Source of the DNA: Plantactinospora endophytica
GTDB taxonomy: Bacteria > Actinomycetota > Actinomycetes > Mycobacteriales > Micromonosporaceae
Assembly (NCBI RefSeq): GCF_016862915.1
Contig: NZ_BONW01000049.1
Coordinates: forward strand, 62,001-126,000
Direction: 5' to 3'
Length of the DNA: 64,000 bases
Positions 17,713 to 25,532 of this stretch are shown here, one piece after another; within the stretch, counting starts at the first letter, position 1; every line of letters begins with the position of its first letter. A program made the translations under genes and the position numbers. Below the pieces are notes generated by a model. That model did no database searches and was not told the origin of the DNA. It saw only the letters and a program-made list of their open reading frames with translations.

Positions 17713-18107
17713 GATGCGTCTGCCTTTCCGGTGGTGGCGGGGGCGCGCGGGCGGTTGCCGGCCGGCCGGGCCCAGACCGACCGGATGGTGCGGCGGGCTC
17801 GACGGAGCAGGCGCCACCGGCGCGGCGGGGTGCGGCGGTGTGTGGGCAGGAGGCAGCGCCAACCGGGGGCGGTTGAATCGGGTACGCCGGCCGGACGGGA
17901 AGTCTCCGCACTTCAGGTGTCGAGCGGTCCTTCGGGTGGGAAGGTCCGTGGATCGACTGGAAAGCGCTTTCCTATCGCCACCATAGGAACCGGAGGGAAC
18001 TATGTCAATGAATGCGTTCCGCCCCGGCCGGGCACCGCCACCGCACGTGCCGCCCATCACCCGCAGATGGTGGGCGGCACCTTCGGCGCTGTGCCAGGAT
18101 CTTGGAC
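17713..18107. other. Regulatory region between pectate lyases and DUF2630 gene
   Basis: These 395 bases hold no convincing gene. They contain the LacI-type palindrome at 17959-17972, an adjacent CCTAT-N7-ATAGG dyad (17971-17987), and near the right end a possible leaderless -10 (CAGGAT, seven bases before ATG 18108). The -35/-10 of the lyase operon could not be fixed. Confidence 0.55.
17959..17972. promoter_or_regulatory. LacI-type operator palindrome
   Basis: GGAAAGCGCTTTCC is a perfect 14-base palindrome with the central CG typical of LacI/CcpA-family operators. In actinobacteria such sites control plant-polysaccharide genes. It most likely represses the pectate lyase operon. No LacI regulator is encoded in the window. 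Confidence 0.65.
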
Positions 18108-18353
18108 ATGGACGACAGGACGATTCTCAGCCGGATCTCCGACCTGGTCGACGAGGAACACCGGCTCCGCAACCACGCCCAGCAGGTCGAGAACTCCACC
18201 GACGAGGACCGGACCCGGCTGCGGGAGCTGGAGGAGTCGCTCGACCAGTGCTGGGACCTGCTCCGCCGACGCCGGGCCGCCCGCCAGGCCGGCAGCGACC
18301 CGGACACCGCCGGCACGCGCAGCGTGAACGAGGTCGAGAAGTACCTCCAGTAG
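18108..18353 (+). CDS. DUF2630 family protein
   Basis: An 81-residue, highly charged helical protein (MDDRTILSRISDLVDEEHRLR, ending NEVEKYLQ) matching DUF2630, a small actinobacterial family with coiled-coil character and no known function. No signal or membrane segment, so cytoplasmic. ATG 18108 has CAGGAT seven bases upstream and no Shine-Dalgarno, suggesting a leaderless mRNA. Convergent with the RIO kinase gene 40 bases away. Confidence 0.82.
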   Translation: MDDRTILSRISDLVDEEHRLRNHAQQVENSTDEDRTRLRELEESLDQCWDLLRRRRAARQAGSDPDTAGTRSVNEVEKYLQ

Positions 18354-18393
18354 CGGTTGGACGAGCGGTTGGCGGTGCGGCTTCGGTGACCGG

Positions 18394-19347
18394 TTAACGC
18401 AGCCCCGCCTCGCGGAGCAGTTGCCCGGTCAGCGCGGCCGGATCGACCAGGTCACCGGCGAGCCCTCGGGCGGCGAACCAACCGGCCACCACCCGTACGT
18501 CCCGGGCCAGGAACTCCCGCCCGGTCGGGTTGGCGACCACGTCCACCACCTGCGGCAGGTCGATCAGCACCAGCCGCTCCCCCTGCACCAGCAGGTTGTA
18601 CGGCGACAGGTCGCCGTGCGCCAACCCGGTCCGGGCCAGTACCACCAGCGCGTCCACGAGCTGGTCCCAGAGCCGGCGCAGCAGCACCGGATCGGGCCGG
18701 AGCTGGGCCAGTCGCGGGGCCGCCCGACCCTCGTCGGCCGGGTCGGCGACGAACTCCAGCATCAGCTCCGTCCCGATCAACTGCACCGGGTACGGCACCG
18801 CGATGCTGCCCAGTTCGCGCCCCACCTGCCAGAGCCGGGTCAGCGCGGCGAACTCGGCGGCGGCCCACTGACCGGCGATCATCTGCCGGCCGAACGCCGT
18901 ACGCCCCTCCATCGCCCGGTTCTCCCGGGACCGGCGTACCCGCCGCCCCTCCAGATAGCCGGCGTCCCGGTGGAAGAGCCGGTGCTCCGGATCGCGGTAG
19001 CGCTTGGCGGCGAGCAGGCAGCTCCGGTCACCGTCCGGCACGGCCCGGCGCACCAGGTGTACGTCCGCCTCCTTGCCGGTCTTCAGCACACCCAGCTCGG
19101 TGTCGGTGGCGGCCAGCTCGGTGACCAGCCAGTCGGGGTACGGTTCCGGGCCGCGCACCGCCTGGTCCCAGGTCGACCAGCGGTCGCCGGTCTCCGGCAG
19201 GTCGGTGTCGGCGTTGGTGTCGAACGCGGTCGGGCCGGCGTGCCGGGCCCGTTTCAGGAAGCGCGGTTCGTCGTCGTCGAACCGGCGGGTGGCACGGCCG
19301 CCACGGGAGCGGGCCGAGCCGGAAATGTCGTCAAAATCGCGTGGCAC
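18394..19347 (-). CDS. RIO-family (RIO1-like) protein kinase
   Basis: An atypical Ser/Thr protein kinase of 317 residues. Motifs: GVLKTGKEADVHLVRR (nucleotide loop, about residue 82), AAKRY (Lys), HGDLSPYNLLV (catalytic Asp and Asn, about 250) and LIDLPQ (metal-binding Asp). The N-terminal 70 residues are charged and likely disordered. In bacteria RIO kinases are of unknown role; the eukaryotic members act in ribosome maturation. GTG 19347 is taken as start; no upstream in-frame ATG/GTG fits better. Upstream on the same strand lies a GGAGGAG that could serve a leader peptide in another frame. Confidence 0.88.
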   Translation of the reverse strand: MPRDFDDISGSARSRGGRATRRFDDDEPRFLKRARHAGPTAFDTNADTDLPETGDRWSTWDQAVRGPEPYPDWLVTELAATDTELGVLKTGKEADVHLVRRAVPDGDRSCLLAAKRYRDPEHRLFHRDAGYLEGRRVRRSRENRAMEGRTAFGRQMIAGQWAAAEFAALTRLWQVGRELGSIAVPYPVQLIGTELMLEFVADPADEGRAAPRLAQLRPDPVLLRRLWDQLVDALVVLARTGLAHGDLSPYNLLVQGERLVLIDLPQVVDVVANPTGREFLARDVRVVAGWFAARGLAGDLVDPAALTGQLLREAGLR

Positions 19348-19682
19348 TGGAGGAATCCCTTGGTCGAGTGGAAAGAAGACAGGTGAGGGCGCAGCACAAC
19401 GACAGCCACGGTCACTCCTCCTTCCACTCGGCCGGGCGAGGCCCGGGATGCGATTCGACCTGGAGAGACCAGGCAGAGTCGCTCCGACGCGCAATCTTCG
19501 TGGCCACTCCGGCGGCCGTCAACAGAATTACCGCCCGACCGGCGCTCCCGGCCCGCTCGCGGGACGCGTCCGGTCCCGGGCGTACGTCAGATCCGGGGAC
19601 GGGACGCGTTCGGTCCCGGGCGTACGTCAGCTCCCGGGAACTGCCGGACGTCAGCTCCCGGGAACCGCCGGACGGTCCCGGG
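19348..19682. other. Intergenic region with inverted and direct repeats
   Basis: No gene is supported in these 335 bases. CGAGTGGAA / TTCCACTCG pairs across about 45 bases in the RIO kinase leader. The right part holds direct repeats, listed separately. Confidence 0.5.
19560..19672. repeat. Direct repeats downstream of the HAD gene
   Basis: A 31-base unit beginning CGGGACGCGT and ending CGTACGTCAG occurs at 19560-19590 and 19600-19630 with one mismatch (period 40). It runs into two copies of a 24-base unit (CGTCAGCTCCCGGGAAC core) at 19625 and 19649. It sits just 3' of the HAD-hydrolase stop. Confidence 0.8.
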
Positions 19683-20327
19683 TCAGGCGGCGAGCACCGT
19701 GGCGACGGCAGCGATCAGCCCGTCCACGGTCTTGGTCGGGGCGTACCGGCGCTCCATCCAGCGGCGGCCCCGGTGCAACCAGACGCTGGGCAGCCCGACC
19801 GCGGCGGCACCGCCGATGTCCGCCTCCGGGCTGTCCCCGACCATCCAGGCACCACGCAACCGCATCCGGGCCCGTTCGGCGGCGAGCGCGAAAATCCGGG
19901 GATTCGGCTTGCTGACGCCGACCTCCTCGGAGATGACCCAGTCCGCCAGATAACGGTCCAGCCCGGTACGCCGGATCTTCATCTCCTGAAGCCGTTCGGT
20001 GCCGTTGGTCACCGCCACCGGCACCCAGCCGGCGTCGTCGGCGATCCGCAGCGCGCAGGCGATCAACGGATCGAGGCGGGTGTATTCCACCACTCCCTCG
20101 TGCAGGGCCTCGACCAGGTCGATGGAGGGGATCCGGAGACGGTACCGGTCGCGGATCGCGTCGGCCACGTCCCAGCGGTTGGTGAGGCCGTCGGCGTCCA
20201 CGGAAAGCAGCCAGTCGATGTCGCTCTCCGGTGCGCCGATCTCGTCCAGGAACCCCTGTGCCCAGGTCCGGAACGGGCCCGCCCGGTCGAGCAGAGTGTT
20301 GTCCAGATCGAGGAGCAACAGCGGCAC
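19683..20327 (-). CDS. HAD-superfamily hydrolase
   Basis: A 214-residue phosphatase-like protein of the HAD class with a helical cap. Motif I is LDLDNTLLD (Asp nucleophile near residue 6), motif II VTNGT, motif III SKPNPRIF (Lys) and motif IV VGDSPEADI. Such enzymes dephosphorylate small metabolites; the substrate is not predictable. GTG 20327 is chosen since TACTGT lies six bases upstream (leaderless) and the nucleophile motif begins immediately; extending to 20603 would add a Cys-rich low-complexity stretch. Confidence 0.88.
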   Translation of the reverse strand: MPLLLLDLDNTLLDRAGPFRTWAQGFLDEIGAPESDIDWLLSVDADGLTNRWDVADAIRDRYRLRIPSIDLVEALHEGVVEYTRLDPLIACALRIADDAGWVPVAVTNGTERLQEMKIRRTGLDRYLADWVISEEVGVSKPNPRIFALAAERARMRLRGAWMVGDSPEADIGGAAAVGLPSVWLHRGRRWMERRYAPTKTVDGLIAAVATVLAA

Positions 20328-20410
20328 TTGCGCACAGTACGGGACGCACCCGGTCGGAGAACAGTCCCAGCATGTAAACAACCCGGGTTGTCCGGAGGGA
20401 CAACCGGCGG

Positions 20411-21283
20411 TCAACCGGTCAACAGCGTCCGTACCCCGCCCTGGTCGGGCAGCCGGTCGGCGAGCATCCGGTGCGCGTCGCGTACCCGGTGCAGCTCGGC
20501 CGGGTCGAACCGGCCGACCACGACCGCCTCGCCGGAGTCCGGCGCCCGGTGCAGGACCCGGCCCTCCGGGTCGTAGACCGCCGCGCCACCGTTGAACCGC
20601 CACGGCTGCGCACCGCCGACCGCGTTGGCGAAGACCACGTACATGGTGTTGTCCAGGGCCCGGGCGCGGTAGTAGAGGTCACGGCGGTGTTCGGAGCCGA
20701 CCAGGTAACCGCTCGGGCAGAGGTAGCCGTGCGCCCCGTCGACCGCGGCGGCCCGCCCGTGCTCCGGGAAACAGCCGTCGTAGCAGATCCCGAGACCGAG
20801 CCGCCAACCGTCGACCAGCAGGGTCGCCCCGCACCGGCCCGGAGTGAACAGCGCGTTCTCGTCCGGGCCCCAGAGCTGCTGCTTGGCGTACCCGGAGTGC
20901 ACCCGGCCCGCGCCGTCCAGCACCAGTGCCGAGCAGGTACGCCGACCGTCGGGATGCCGGACCGACGCGCCGACCACCACCACCGTCCGGCGGTCCCGGG
21001 CGACCGTGCGCAGCGGGTCGAGCCGGGGATCGACCACCTCGCCGTCGTCGGCGGCGGCCACGTCGGTGCCGTCGGGGTCGGCGGCCAGGGTCGGCGGATG
21101 GTAGGCCGGCAGGAACAACTCCGGAAGGACGACCACCCGGGCTCCGTCGTCGGCGGCCCGCCCGACCAGCCGGGCCGCCGTACCGGCGTTGCCGGCCACG
21201 TCGCCGGGCACGGGTTCGGCCTGGACTGCGGCGACGTGCAGCGGTGCGGCCGGCAGCGGCCCGGCGGTGGTGGGGTACGTCAC
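20411..21283 (-). CDS. Carbon-nitrogen hydrolase (nitrilase superfamily)
   Basis: A 290-residue amidase/nitrilase-fold enzyme. The catalytic triad is visible as Glu in LPELFLPAY, Lys in YAKQQLWGPDE and Cys in GLGICYDGCFPE, and the Glu of the tetrad in YLVGSEHRRDLYY is likely. It hydrolyses a carboxamide, nitrile or carbamoyl compound; the substrate is unknown. GTG 21283 follows TATCAT by seven bases (leaderless). The 72-base spacer to the divergent thioesterase gene holds both promoters. Confidence 0.88.
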   Translation of the reverse strand: MTYPTTAGPLPAAPLHVAAVQAEPVPGDVAGNAGTAARLVGRAADDGARVVVLPELFLPAYHPPTLAADPDGTDVAAADDGEVVDPRLDPLRTVARDRRTVVVVGASVRHPDGRRTCSALVLDGAGRVHSGYAKQQLWGPDENALFTPGRCGATLLVDGWRLGLGICYDGCFPEHGRAAAVDGAHGYLCPSGYLVGSEHRRDLYYRARALDNTMYVVFANAVGGAQPWRFNGGAAVYDPEGRVLHRAPDSGEAVVVGRFDPAELHRVRDAHRMLADRLPDQGGVRTLLTG

Positions 21284-21355
21284 GGCGGCGATGATAACCG
21301 CCCGCGAACCGAGGGCCGATCTTGCGAACCGGCCACCGGTGAGGAAAATCGGGCC

Positions 21356-22153
21356 GTGCCCGACGCCTTCTACCTGCCCACCGACGACCCCGAGCGGTAC
21401 GTCGCCACCCCGTCGACCGAGGGGCCGTGGAACGCGGACCTGCAACACGCGGGGCCGCCGTGCGCGCTGCTGACCCGGGCGGTGGAACAGGTACCCAGTT
21501 CGCTGGACGGGCCGGCCCAGGTGACCCGGCTGACGGTGGAGATCCTCGGCGGGGTACCGGTGGCCGAGGTCGCCGTCCGGGCCACCCTGGTCCGGCCCGG
21601 CCGCTCGGTCGAACTCGTCGAGGCCGAACTGCACGCCGCCGGGCGCCCGGTGCTGCGGGCCCGGGCCTGGCGGATCCGCCGTACCCCGGTCGGGCTGCCC
21701 GCCGAGGCGGTCGACGCCCCGACGCCGCCACCGCCCCGACCGGCGACACCGTCGGAGTTCACCGAGCCTCGCTGGCAGATCGGCTACCTGCGGGCCGTCG
21801 ACTGGCGGTTCGTCGATGGCCACTTCGAGCGGCCCGGCCCGTCCTCGGTCTGGGCCCGGCAACGGATCCCGCTGGTCGCCGGAGAGGAACCCAGCCCGCT
21901 GCAACGGGTCGCCCTGATCGCCGACTCCGGCAACGGCCTGAGCCGGCTGCTGGACATGGAACAGTGGTGGTTCATCAACACCGAACTGACCCTGCACCTG
22001 CACCGCCAGCCGGTCGACGAGTGGGTGCACGTGCGGGCCGGCACGATCCTGGACGAGCAGGGGTTCGGGCTGGCCGAGACGGTGCTCTCCGACGCCGCCG
22101 GCCGACTGGGCCGGGGCGCCCAGTCCCTGATGGTCGGCCGCCGACCCGGCTGA
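21356..22153 (+). CDS. Thioesterase family protein (double hot-dog, TesB-like)
   Basis: A 265-residue acyl-CoA thioesterase-like protein with two tandem hot-dog units. WNADLQHAGPPCALLTRAVE opens the first and VALIADSGNGLSRLLDMEQWWFINTELTLHLHRQP the second. Likely hydrolyses or binds acyl-CoA in the cytoplasm. GTG 21356 is preceded by GAGGAAAA at about ten bases. It is divergent from the nitrilase-like gene, with a short repeat array directly after its stop. Confidence 0.82.
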   Translation: MPDAFYLPTDDPERYVATPSTEGPWNADLQHAGPPCALLTRAVEQVPSSLDGPAQVTRLTVEILGGVPVAEVAVRATLVRPGRSVELVEAELHAAGRPVLRARAWRIRRTPVGLPAEAVDAPTPPPPRPATPSEFTEPRWQIGYLRAVDWRFVDGHFERPGPSSVWARQRIPLVAGEEPSPLQRVALIADSGNGLSRLLDMEQWWFINTELTLHLHRQPVDEWVHVRAGTILDEQGFGLAETVLSDAAGRLGRGAQSLMVGRRPG

Positions 22154-22160
22154 GCCGACC

Positions 22161-22275
22161 GGCTGGTCCCGTGGCCGGTTCCGCAGGCGGTCCCGTGGCT
22201 TGAACCGGTGGCTGGTCCCGCTGGCGGTTCCGTGGCTGGTCCCGCAGGCGGTTCCGTGGCTGGTCCCGCCGCCGG
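22161..22275. repeat. Degenerate 24-base tandem array after the thioesterase gene
   Basis: Five imperfect copies of a 24-base unit, itself two related 12-base halves (GGCTGGTCCCGT and GGCGGTTCCGCA types). It starts seven bases after the stop at 22153 and ends about 65 bases before the TetR promoter. Confidence 0.8.
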
Positions 22276-22327
22276 TCGGACCGGGCCGGAGGGCCGGCGA
22301 CCTGGCGCGAGGGGCGACAACCCAAGA

Positions 22328-22374
22328 CGTACGTACGGATTGCATACCCGGTGCTCGCCTGGCACCATCGGGTG
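22328..22374 (+). promoter_or_regulatory. tetR promoter with palindromic operator
   Basis: TTGCAT (22340-22345), a 17-base spacer and CACCAT (22363-22368) lead to GTG 22375 six bases on (leaderless). CGTACGTACG (22328-22337), a 10-base palindrome, abuts the -35 and is a likely autoregulatory operator. Confidence 0.5.
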
Positions 22375-22953
22375 GTGCCCAGGGTAAGTCAGGACCAGCT
22401 CGACGCCCGCCGTCAGGAGATCCTCGGCGCGGCACGGGCCTGCTTCGCCCGACACGGCTACGAGGGCGCCACCGTGCGGCGGCTCGAAGAGGCGACCGGC
22501 CTCTCCCGGGGCGCGATCTTCCACCACTTCCGGGACAAGGACTCACTCTTCCTCGCCGTCGCCGAGGACGACGCCGCCGCGATGGTCGCCACGGTGGCCC
22601 GCAACGGCCTGGTGCAGGTCATGCGCGACCTGCTGGCCGGCGCCACCTCACCGGACACCACCGGCTGGCTGGGCAGCCAACTCGAGGTGTCCCGGCGACT
22701 GCGCACCGATCCGGCCTTCGCCAGGCGCTGGGCCGAACGCTCGGCGAGTCTCGCCGAGGCCACCCGGGAACGGCTGGCCCGGCAGCGGGACGCCGGGGTG
22801 CTGCGCGACGACGTACCGATCGAGACGCTGGCCCGGTTCCTGGAGCTGGCGTACGACGGGCTGGTGCTGCAACTGGCGATGGCCCGCCCGGCCGGCGACC
22901 TCGGCCCCGTACTCGACCTCGTCGAGGAGGCGGTCCGCCGGCCGGGTCACTGA
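22375..22953 (+). CDS. TetR-family transcriptional regulator
   Basis: A 192-residue one-component repressor. The N-terminal HTH (QEILGAARACFARHGYEGATVRRLEEATGLSRGAIFHHFRDKDSLFLAV, about 10-58) matches TetR, followed by an all-helical ligand domain. It resembles the AcnR/FasR-like group of actinobacterial TetR proteins in its HTH wording, but the target is not known. GTG 22375 suits the promoter spacing; GTG 22372 and 22351 are in-frame alternatives. Confidence 0.9.
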   Translation: MPRVSQDQLDARRQEILGAARACFARHGYEGATVRRLEEATGLSRGAIFHHFRDKDSLFLAVAEDDAAAMVATVARNGLVQVMRDLLAGATSPDTTGWLGSQLEVSRRLRTDPAFARRWAERSASLAEATRERLARQRDAGVLRDDVPIETLARFLELAYDGLVLQLAMARPAGDLGPVLDLVEEAVRRPGH

Positions 22954-22981
22954 CGGTCGGCCGCGCTCGGGCGCCGGCCGC

Positions 22982-23015
22982 CCCTGATTGTCGGCCAGCC
23001 CTGATTGTCGGCCAG
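22982..23015. repeat. Two 17-base direct repeats after tetR
   Basis: CCCTGATTGTCGGCCAG occurs twice head to tail (22982-22998 and 22999-23015), 30 bases beyond the TetR stop, followed by a partial third copy. No gene lies between 22954 and 23176. Confidence 0.85.
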
Positions 23016-23176
23016 CCCTGACGGGCGGTCGCGCTTGAGCGCTGGCCGCCCCCGAGCGCCGTTGCCGGCGGAGTCGGGGCGGCGACGCCGAGGTTTGCCG
23101 AACCGCGACTCGGAACCCTGGCGTGACCGATCCACAATGAAGGCGGTCCCACCTCGAACGGCTGGAGGTCCCCCCG

Positions 23177-24118
23177 ATGGACGTGCGTGCCGGAGTGCTC
23201 CCGACGGACGTGCTGGCGGTGCAGGCCGAGACCTGGGGTGTTCCCGGACCGGCCTTCCTGACCGGCTACCTGACGGTCGCCGGGCTGGTCCTGCTCGGCA
23301 CCCTGGCCCACCGGCTGGTCGGGTTCGCCGGGCACCGCCCGCACGGGACCGACCTGCTCCATCCCGTGCAACTCGCCTGGCTGGCCGGCGGGGACCGGCT
23401 CGCCGTACACGCCACGCTCGGCGGATTGCGGGCCGCAGGGGCGGTCGGCACGACACCGCAACGGCGGCTGGCCGCGACCGGGCCGCTGCCGGTCGGGGCC
23501 ACACCGCTCGACATCGCCGTGCACCAGGCCGCCGGGCGGGGCGTACGCGGCGGGAAGCTGGTTACTGACGCCGGGGTACGCGCCGCGCTCGCCGACCTCC
23601 GCGCCGGCCTCGCCCACACCGGGCTGGCGCTGCCCCGATCGGCCCGGCCGGTCGCCCGGATCGGGCCGGTACTGCTGCTCGGGCTGCTGGCGATCGGTCT
23701 GGCCCGGCTGGTCACCGGCCTGCTCGGCGACCAGCCGGTCGGCTACCTCGTGCTCGGCCTGCTCGTGCTGGCTCCCGTCGCACTGGTGCTGCTCTTCGCC
23801 GTTCCCCGGCGGACCCGGGCGGCGAACCGGCTGCTGCGCGACCTCCGGCGCCGGCACCATCACCTCGCCCCCCGGCACTCGCCCGCCTACGCCACCTACG
23901 GCGCGGCCGGCGCGGCGCTGGGCGTCGCCCTGTTCGGCACGGCGGCGCTGGTCGGATTCGACCCGGCGTTCGCGGCCGAGGCGGAGGTACAGCGCGCGAT
24001 GAGCGGTACGGCGGCCGGCGGCAGCTCGGGCGGCGGTGACAGTTCCGGTGGCGGCGACGGTTCGGGCAGCGGCTGCGGCGGTGGCGGCTGTGGTGGCTGC
24101 GGTGGGTGCGGCGGATGA
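23177..24118 (+). CDS. TIGR04222 domain membrane protein with Cys/Gly-rich tail
   Basis: A 313-residue membrane protein. There are hydrophobic segments at about 29-44, 160-178 and 190-206, a TIGR04222-type region in between, a weaker hydrophobic segment near 244-262, and a C-terminal tail of about 30 residues made of Gly, Ser and Cys (from about residue 283, ending GCGGGGCGGCGGCGG). Members of this family are known to sit beside DUF692 proteins, as here. The tail looks like a substrate for post-translational modification at Cys (inference). GGAGG (23164-23168) eight bases upstream fixes ATG 23177. Its end overlaps an alternative start of the DUF692 gene. Confidence 0.85.
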   Translation: MDVRAGVLPTDVLAVQAETWGVPGPAFLTGYLTVAGLVLLGTLAHRLVGFAGHRPHGTDLLHPVQLAWLAGGDRLAVHATLGGLRAAGAVGTTPQRRLAATGPLPVGATPLDIAVHQAAGRGVRGGKLVTDAGVRAALADLRAGLAHTGLALPRSARPVARIGPVLLLGLLAIGLARLVTGLLGDQPVGYLVLGLLVLAPVALVLLFAVPRRTRAANRLLRDLRRRHHHLAPRHSPAYATYGAAGAALGVALFGTAALVGFDPAFAAEAEVQRAMSGTAAGGSSGGGDSSGGGDGSGSGCGGGGCGGCGGCGG

Positions 24119-24162
24119 CGACCGTGCACGGAGCAACGGCGGCCGGGGACGGAGGAATAGCC

Positions 24163-24978
24163 ATGGAATCCGGTTACGGCGTGGGGATCGGGTGGCGGCC
24201 GGAGATCGCCGGCTTCGTCGCGGACCTGCCCGGCCTGCGGTTCGTCGAGGTGATCGCCGAGTCGGTGCCGGCAACCGGGCCCGCACCGGGGCTGGCCGAG
24301 TTGCGGGACCGGGGCGTGGCGGTGGTGCCACACGGGGTACGGCTCTCGCTCGGTGGCGCCGAGCCGGTCGAGCCGGCCCGGGTACGGCAGTTCGCCCGGG
24401 CCGCCGAACTGCTGGACGCGCCACTGGCCAGTGAACACATCGCGTTCGTCCGGGCCGGCGGGGTCGAGGCGGGGCACCTGCTGCCGTTGCCGCGTACCCG
24501 GGAGGCGGTCGACGCGGTGGTCGGCAACGTCGCCCGGGTGCAGGCCGAGCTGAGCGTTCCACTCGCCCTGGAGCCGATCGCCGCCATCTTCGACTGGCCG
24601 GACGACGAGTTGGACGAGGCGGAATTCCTCACCGAGATCCTCGACCGTACCGGCGCGCTGCTGCTGCTCGACATCGCCAACGTCTACGCCAACGCCCGCA
24701 ACCGGGGCACCGATCCGCTCGACCTGCTGGACCGGCTGCCGTTGGAGCGGATCGGCTACGTACACGTGGCGGGCGGGTCGGCCAGCGACGGGATCTACCA
24801 CGACACGCACACCGACCCGGTGCCGCAGGAGGTGTTGGACCTGGTCGCCGAACTCTCCGCCCGGCACCGGCCGCCGGCCCTGCTGCTGGAACGCGATGGG
24901 CACTATCCGCCGGCCGCCGCCCTGCGCGCCGAACTCGACGCGATCGCCGCCGCCTCCGGCTACCCCACGGTCACCTGA
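24163..24978 (+). CDS. DUF692 family protein (multinuclear non-heme iron oxygenase, MNIO)
   Basis: A 271-residue TIM-barrel protein of the DUF692/MNIO group (relatives include MbnB), whose characterised members modify Cys or other residues of ribosomal peptides using a di- or tri-iron centre. Likely metal ligands: His in PHGVRLSLG, His in SEHIAF, Glu in ALEPIAAIF, Asp/Asn in LLDIANVYANARN, His in VHVAGG and in YHDTHTDPV, and Glu in LERDGH. GGAGGA (24151-24156) six bases before ATG 24163 decides the start; ATG 24115, overlapping the previous stop in ATGA, is the alternative. It sits between the Cys-tailed membrane protein and a SCO6045-like gene. Confidence 0.86.
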   Translation: MESGYGVGIGWRPEIAGFVADLPGLRFVEVIAESVPATGPAPGLAELRDRGVAVVPHGVRLSLGGAEPVEPARVRQFARAAELLDAPLASEHIAFVRAGGVEAGHLLPLPRTREAVDAVVGNVARVQAELSVPLALEPIAAIFDWPDDELDEAEFLTEILDRTGALLLLDIANVYANARNRGTDPLDLLDRLPLERIGYVHVAGGSASDGIYHDTHTDPVPQEVLDLVAELSARHRPPALLLERDGHYPPAAALRAELDAIAAASGYPTVT

Positions 24979-24979
24979 G

Positions 24980-25522
24980 ATGACTGGCGGAACGCGACCG
25001 GAAGCCGAGCCCCTCGACCCGTACGTCGATCGGCCGGGGTCGGCGGGCACGCTGGGCGAGCGGCAGGCCGCACTGGTGGCCGCCCTGGTGGCCGGGGCGC
25101 CGCTGCCGCCGGGCTTCGACGCCCGGCTGGTCGGGGTGGCCCGCTCGGCGCTGCTGCACAAGCGGTCCGGTGAGGTCGCCCGACACTGGCCGCTGCTCGC
25201 CGCCGGTCACGGCCGGCACTGGACGGCCGTCTTCGCGGCCTGGGCCGCCGGTCGGCCGACGTCGGGCTCGATCCGGGACGGCTGGGACCTGGCCCGCCAA
25301 CTTGCCGCCGAGGGCAGGCTGCCGGCATCCGGCGCCGAGGAGCTGGCCGTCCGGGAGGCCGGCTGGCGGTACGACGGCCGGACCGCGCCCCGCCGTCGAC
25401 GGCTGCCGACGCTGCGCCGCACCGGAAACGCGGTGGTGGTACAGGTCGCCGGCCGGGTACGGATGTGGATCGTCCCCGGGCTACCCGGGGCGAAGATCGA
25501 CTCGGCGCCGCCCGGGCCATAG
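24980..25522 (+). CDS. SCO6045-like protein, third gene of the MNIO cassette
   Basis: A 180-residue soluble protein beginning one base after the DUF692 stop. It resembles the Streptomyces SCO6045 group, found next to DUF692 and TIGR04222 genes. Two parts are seen: a helical N-terminal half (LGERQAALVAALVAGAPLPPGFDARLVGVARSALLHKRSGEVARHW) that may act as partner or recognition domain, and a basic C-terminal part ending in short strands (AVVVQVAGRVRMWIVPGL). No catalytic motif was recognised. Confidence 0.72.
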   Translation: MTGGTRPEAEPLDPYVDRPGSAGTLGERQAALVAALVAGAPLPPGFDARLVGVARSALLHKRSGEVARHWPLLAAGHGRHWTAVFAAWAAGRPTSGSIRDGWDLARQLAAEGRLPASGAEELAVREAGWRYDGRTAPRRRRLPTLRRTGNAVVVQVAGRVRMWIVPGLPGAKIDSAPPGP

Positions 25523-25532
25523 GATCTCCTCC

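Noticed and set aside
19348-19420. Leader peptide of the RIO kinase starting after GGAGGAG
   Set aside because: The frame overlaps the kinase start out of phase and has no recognisable content; kept only as a remark.
19348-19494. Longer RIO kinase N-terminus
   Set aside because: The added residues are Arg/Ser low complexity with no in-frame ATG or GTG fitting a ribosome site; the family start lies near GTG 19347.
20328-20603. Longer HAD hydrolase
   Set aside because: The extra stretch is antisense-like and Arg/Ala-rich; a -10 element sits six bases before GTG 20327.
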